From: Chryseosolibacter sp044507115
GTDB lineage: Bacteria > Bacteroidota > Bacteroidia > Cytophagales > Cyclobacteriaceae
Length of the DNA: 10,639 nt
Reading direction: 5' to 3'
Assembly: GCA_044507115.1 (NCBI GenBank)
Contig: JBIQJZ010000130.1
Span: 1-10,639 of the forward strand
Under the pieces are notes generated by a model, which was not told the origin of the DNA, did no database searches, and worked only from the letters and a program-made list of their open reading frames with translations. Every line of letters begins with the position of its first letter. The first letter of the stretch is position 1. Positions 7,310-10,639 of the stretch are shown piece by piece. The position numbers were made by a program, and so were the translations under genes.

Positions 7310-10300
7310 TTTAGCCAGAATCTGGTAGCGAAGATGACTCCTACAAGTCAGATCGGTTACTACGAATACTTGCCGCCCGATTACAACACCAACTCTGATC
7401 CCTATCCTATTGTGTTTTTCTTTCACGGGATGGGAGAGCGAGGGAATGGTACAACAGATCTCCCGATGGTTTCGTGGAATGGGCCTCCGCGGTATGTTGT
7501 CGAGGGCCACAAATTCCCTTTCATTCTGATCTCTCCTCAGTTGAAGGCCAACTATGGAAGCTGGCCAGTTTGGTATATGGACGAAGTCGTGGAATACGCG
7601 AGGAGCTACCTGCGTGTTGACCCGTCCCGGATTTATATCACGGGTTTGAGTCTCGGTGGCGGTGGTGCGTGGGAGTACACCCAAAACTTTCCGCAGAAGG
7701 TTGCCGCACTGGTTCCCGTTTGCGGGGGGTATAACAGCACCGCGTGGGCTTGTACGTACGCGCAGAACAATATTCCAATATGGGCATCGCACGGGGATGC
7801 CGACTCCGTTGTTCCGATTGTCCGGACGACCAGCATGATCAACGCAATCAATGCGTGTAGCCCTGCTATCGTCCCACCCCCAATCTACACGATATACCAG
7901 GGTGTGTGGCACGACGCATGGAACTACCACTATCGTCCCGACAACTCGCTGCACACGCCGAACGTCTACGAGTGGCTCATGCAGCAAAGCAAACAGGGAG
8001 TCTCCGTCAACGCGGGTGCGGACAAGACAATCGCACTTCCCACGACATCAACGACACTAAACGGATTGGCCTCATCTTCGAGTGGCACGATCACGTCCTA
8101 TAACTGGACAAAAGTTAACGGCCCGGCTGCAACACTGGCCAATCATACCACGCCTAACCTGTCCTTATCAGGTTTGGTTGTCGGCGTTTACACGTTTAGA
8201 CTTACCGTGACCAACAGCGCCGGAAAAACTGCGTTTGACGACGTTAAGGTGACGGTATTAGGTAGCAACCAATCCCCGGTGGCGAATGCCGGATCCGACC
8301 GAAACGTTACACTGCCAACGAACTCCCTGAACCTCGTGGGCAGCGGATCAGACCCGGATGGTTCTATCGCTTCGTATTCCTGGACAAAGGTGAGCGGCCC
8401 GAACGTCACCATGACAGGTAACACTAGCGCGACCCTCAGCCTGAGCAATCTTCTGGCTGGCGAGTACGTCTTCCGCCTGACCGTCACGGACAACCTCGGA
8501 GCTTCTGGCTCTGATGAAGTGACGGTCCGTGTTGCGGCCAATCAACCGCCTTCTGCTGCGACCGGTGGAAACAAGACTATCTACCTGCCGACGAACTCGG
8601 TGACACTGAACGGATGGGGCAGCGATGTAGACGGATGGGTGGCCTCGGTCTTGTGGGAAAAAGTGAGTGGTCCTCCCGCGACGCTTACAAATGCGACCAC
8701 GCAGAACCTGACTATGTCAAACCTGGTTGCCGGAGTTTATGTCGTGAGACTCACAGCAACTGACAACGCTGGCGAAACCGGAAGTGAGCAGGCAACTGTC
8801 ACAGTAATCGGCACGAACCAAGCGCCATCGGCGAATGCCGGATCCAACATTACAATCACGCTTCCGACAAACGCGACGAACATCACCGGATCGGGATCGG
8901 ATCCCGATGGTACCATCGCCGGATACGCCTGGACCCAGGTTGGGGGTCCAGGTACCGCAACGTTGACCAATGCCACTTCTCCAACGGTGAGCGTCAGCAA
9001 TCTTGCCCAGGGTGTTTACACGTTCCGGCTTACCGTGACGGATAATAGCGGGTCTACCGGTTTTGACGACGTCCTTGTCACCGTGAACGCCGCGCCCGTA
9101 AATTCGGCGCCGACATCGAATGCCGGCCCCGACCGCTCGATCACACTACCGACAAACTCAATTATCATCAATGGATCGGGCTCGGACACAGATGGTACTA
9201 TTACAGCGTACAGCTGGACTAAACAGAGTGGCCCAACTGCAGCCCTCGCCAATCAGACCACTGCGAACCTGACGGCTTCCAGTCTCGTGGAGGGTACTTA
9301 CGTTTTCAGATTGATGGTAACAGACAACCAGGGGGCTACGGGCACAGACGCGATGACGTTGACGGTATTGCCTGCGGCGATCAATCAATCACCGGTGGTC
9401 AATGCAGGAGCCGACGTAAATCTCACCCTTCCGAATAATTCGACGACACTTCAGGCGACGGCAAGTGACCCCGATGGTACTATTGCGTCATACCAATGGG
9501 CGAAAGTCAGTGGTCCGACATTCACGGGAACAGGCGAGACGACTTCTATTCTCCAGTTAGATGACCTGGTGGCTGGAACCTATGTCTTTCGCGTGACAGT
9601 TACCGATAACATCGGGGCCACCGCGAGTGACGACATAAATGTTGTTGTTTTTGCCAGCAATCAGCCACCGGTAGTTACCGCCCCTGCTGATGAGACCATA
9701 ACCCTTCCGACGTCGACGGTTACACTGACTGCGGTTGCATCCGATGGCGACGGGACAGTAGAGTCTTACTTGTGGGAGTATGTTTCCGGTCCCGGGCTTC
9801 CTACGATGAGCGACGAAACAACGGTCTCGTTAACGGCGAGCGACCTGACAAACGGAACGTATACATTCCGGATAACGGTTACCGACAACGACGGCGCAAC
9901 TGCGTCGGATGAAGTCAGTGTTGCTGTGCAGTCGGCGACCAACCAATCTCCGGTGGCAAACGCCGGATCGAACAAGTCGATCACACTCCCGACAAACACA
10001 GCTAACTTCTCGGGTTCGGGAACTGATGCGGATGGAACTATCGCTAGCTATGCATGGACTCAGATCAGCGGCACCGCCGCTACACTATCCAACGCTAATA
10101 GTGCGACACTTTCCGTAGAGGTTCCGGCTGCCGGGACATATGTGTTTCGGCTAACGGTGACGGACAACGATGGGGCTACTGGCTCAGCGAACGTCACTCT
10201 TACTGTCAACGCCGCGGCTATCAACCAAGCTCCCATCGTTGCCGCGGGTTCGAACCAAAGCCTGACGTTACCAGTAAACTCGACAAACCTGGTGGGTTCA

Positions 10301-10639
10301 GCATCCGATCCGGATGGAACAATTGCTTCCTATCTGTGGACGAAAGTGAGCGGTCCGACCGCCACGCTTACAAATGAAACATTTGCGACGGCTTCCGTCA
10401 GCAACCTTATTGAGGGAACGTACATATTCAGGCTCACAGTGACCGACAACGGGGGACTCACAGCCTCGTCGCAAGTAACTATCAACGTGCTTCCGGCCGA
10501 GGTAAATCAACCGCCCCTCGCTATCGCAGGTGCCGACCAGGTAATTACATTGCCGACCAACAGCATCACCCTGTTTGGTTCGGGTAGTGATGCAGAAGGA
10601 GCTCAGCTAACTTACGCCTGGACGCAGCTAAGCGGACCC
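7217..10639 (+). CDS. Exported serine esterase with PKD-like repeat stalk, 3'-truncated by window edge
   Basis: The frame stays open for 1141 codons to the right edge, so the C-terminus is outside. Residues (from ATG 7217): a signal peptide with hydrophobic core ILMFCFAMNLPVA and a likely AKA|F cleavage after residue 31; an alpha/beta hydrolase domain (about 35-260) with oxyanion strand FFFHGMGERG (H70), nucleophile S145 in GLSLG, D196 in HGDADSVVP and H232 in GVWHDAW, a complete triad. The GLSLGGGGAW and VPVCGG segments resemble COG4099/LpqC-type secreted esterases. From residue 261 come PKD-like repeats of 90-95 residues. It probably acts outside the cell, perhaps as a carbohydrate or polyester esterase; the substrate is unknown. 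Export by the type IX system is plausible but its C-terminal signal cannot be seen. An in-frame ATG at 7238 is an alternative start; 7217 is preferred for its AT-rich upstream context. The gene is single-cistron as far as visible and has its own promoter. Confidence 0.93.
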   Translation, partial: MIKAGPTMNQTSNILKILMFCFAMNLPVAKAFSQNLVAKMTPTSQIGYYEYLPPDYNTNSDPYPIVFFFHGMGERGNGTTDLPMVSWNGPPRYVVEGHKFPFILISPQLKANYGSWPVWYMDEVVEYARSYLRVDPSRIYITGLSLGGGGAWEYTQNFPQKVAALVPVCGGYNSTAWACTYAQNNIPIWASHGDADSVVPIVRTTSMINAINACSPAIVPPPIYTIYQGVWHDAWNYHYRPDNSLHTPNVYEWLMQQSKQGVSVNAGADKTIALPTTSTTLNGLASSSSGTITSYNWTKVNGPAATLANHTTPNLSLSGLVVGVYTFRLTVTNSAGKTAFDDVKVTVLGSNQSPVANAGSDRNVTLPTNSLNLVGSGSDPDGSIASYSWTKVSGPNVTMTGNTSATLSLSNLLAGEYVFRLTVTDNLGASGSDEVTVRVAANQPPSAATGGNKTIYLPTNSVTLNGWGSDVDGWVASVLWEKVSGPPATLTNATTQNLTMSNLVAGVYVVRLTATDNAGETGSEQATVTVIGTNQAPSANAGSNITITLPTNATNITGSGSDPDGTIAGYAWTQVGGPGTATLTNATSPTVSVSNLAQGVYTFRLTVTDNSGSTGFDDVLVTVNAAPVNSAPTSNAGPDRSITLPTNSIIINGSGSDTDGTITAYSWTKQSGPTAALANQTTANLTASSLVEGTYVFRLMVTDNQGATGTDAMTLTVLPAAINQSPVVNAGADVNLTLPNNSTTLQATASDPDGTIASYQWAKVSGPTFTGTGETTSILQLDDLVAGTYVFRVTVTDNIGATASDDINVVVFASNQPPVVTAPADETITLPTSTVTLTAVASDGDGTVESYLWEYVSGPGLPTMSDETTVSLTASDLTNGTYTFRITVTDNDGATASDEVSVAVQSATNQSPVANAGSNKSITLPTNTANFSGSGTDADGTIASYAWTQISGTAATLSNANSATLSVEVPAAGTYVFRLTVTDNDGATGSANVTLTVNAAAINQAPIVAAGSNQSLTLPVNSTNLVGSASDPDGTIASYLWTKVSGPTATLTNETFATASVSNLIEGTYIFRLTVTDNGGLTASSQVTINVLPAEVNQPPLAIAGADQVITLPTNSITLFGSGSDAEGAQLTYAWTQLSGP
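7997..10639 (+). repeat. Tandem PKD-like (KIAA0319-type) protein repeats, nine full plus one partial
   Basis: Repeat starts lie at 7997, 8267, 8540, 8816, 9101, 9383, 9659, 9941, 10223 and 10505 (partial). Unit lengths are 90, 91, 92, 95, 94, 92, 94, 94 and 94 residues. The shared pattern is NQ.PVANAGSD, then ITLPTNS, GSGSDPDGTIASY.W, T..SGP.ATL, L..GTYVFRLTVTDN.GAT and a closing V-strand. The W and the RLTVTDN strand mark each as an Ig-like beta sandwich of the PKD/KIAA0319-like type, usually involved in protein-protein or protein-carbohydrate contacts and spacing. The copies are clearly diverged at the nucleotide level, so this is an old, selected array and not a recent DNA expansion. Confidence 0.92.

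Noticed and set aside
7292..7987. 231-codon open frame on the - strand opposite the esterase domain
   Set aside because: The + strand frame encodes a signal peptide and a complete catalytic triad; the - strand product has no recognisable features.
8188..10510. Several similar - strand open frames of 65-117 codons opposite the PKD-like array
   Set aside because: They recur with the same period as the + strand repeats and share similar translations because they are the complement of the repeated coding sequence, not because they form a gene family.
7997..10639. Roughly 280-bp tandem periodicity considered as CRISPR or satellite DNA
   Set aside because: The period is a multiple of three, the frame is never broken, and conservation follows protein positions; no short identical repeats with unique spacers are seen.

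Overview
The window looks like chromosomal DNA of a member of the Bacteroidota. The support is the style of the IF-2 N-terminal linker, intergenic sequences that match the TTG / TAnnTTTG promoter type of that phylum, the lack of Shine-Dalgarno sequences before most starts, and a secreted enzyme followed by many PKD-like repeats. The genus cannot be fixed from the sequence; a soil or aquatic Cytophagales/Chitinophagales-like organism is a guess. Every gene I can support lies on the + strand. I saw no tRNA, rRNA, CRISPR array or mobile element.

Region 1 (2-1975) is the 3' two thirds of infB, encoding translation initiation factor IF-2. It enters the window already open and ends in a perfect 9-bp hairpin that begins one base after the stop codon.

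Region 2 (2189-6964) is a compact five-gene surface-polysaccharide module. It holds a stand-alone receiver protein, a polyprenyl-phosphate sugar phosphotransferase with a degenerate receiver-like N-terminus, a membrane-bound processive-type GT2, a soluble-type GT2 of the rhamnosyltransferase-like group, and a GT4. Junctions are ATGA overlaps (2569-2572 and 4884-4887) or gaps of 5 and 21 nt, so it reads as one operon. The likely logic is that the phosphotransferase loads the first sugar onto undecaprenyl phosphate and the three glycosyltransferases extend it. The receiver protein and the receiver-like domain suggest phosphosignalling control of the committed step. No flippase, polymerase, export gene or histidine kinase is present here, so the pathway must be completed elsewhere.

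Region 3 (7217 to the right edge) is one very large open gene with no stop in the window (1141 codons visible). It begins with a signal peptide and a serine esterase domain with a complete Ser-Asp-His triad, followed by nine complete PKD-like repeats of 90-95 residues and the start of a tenth. It is probably an exported, surface-exposed or secreted hydrolase on a long Ig-like stalk. The repeats hint at a four-repeat higher-order period. The first repeat, next to the enzyme, has lost both acidic motifs kept by the others.

The two intergenic regions that precede regions 2 and 3 share an 18-nt sequence at 15 of 18 positions, a possible common regulatory element.
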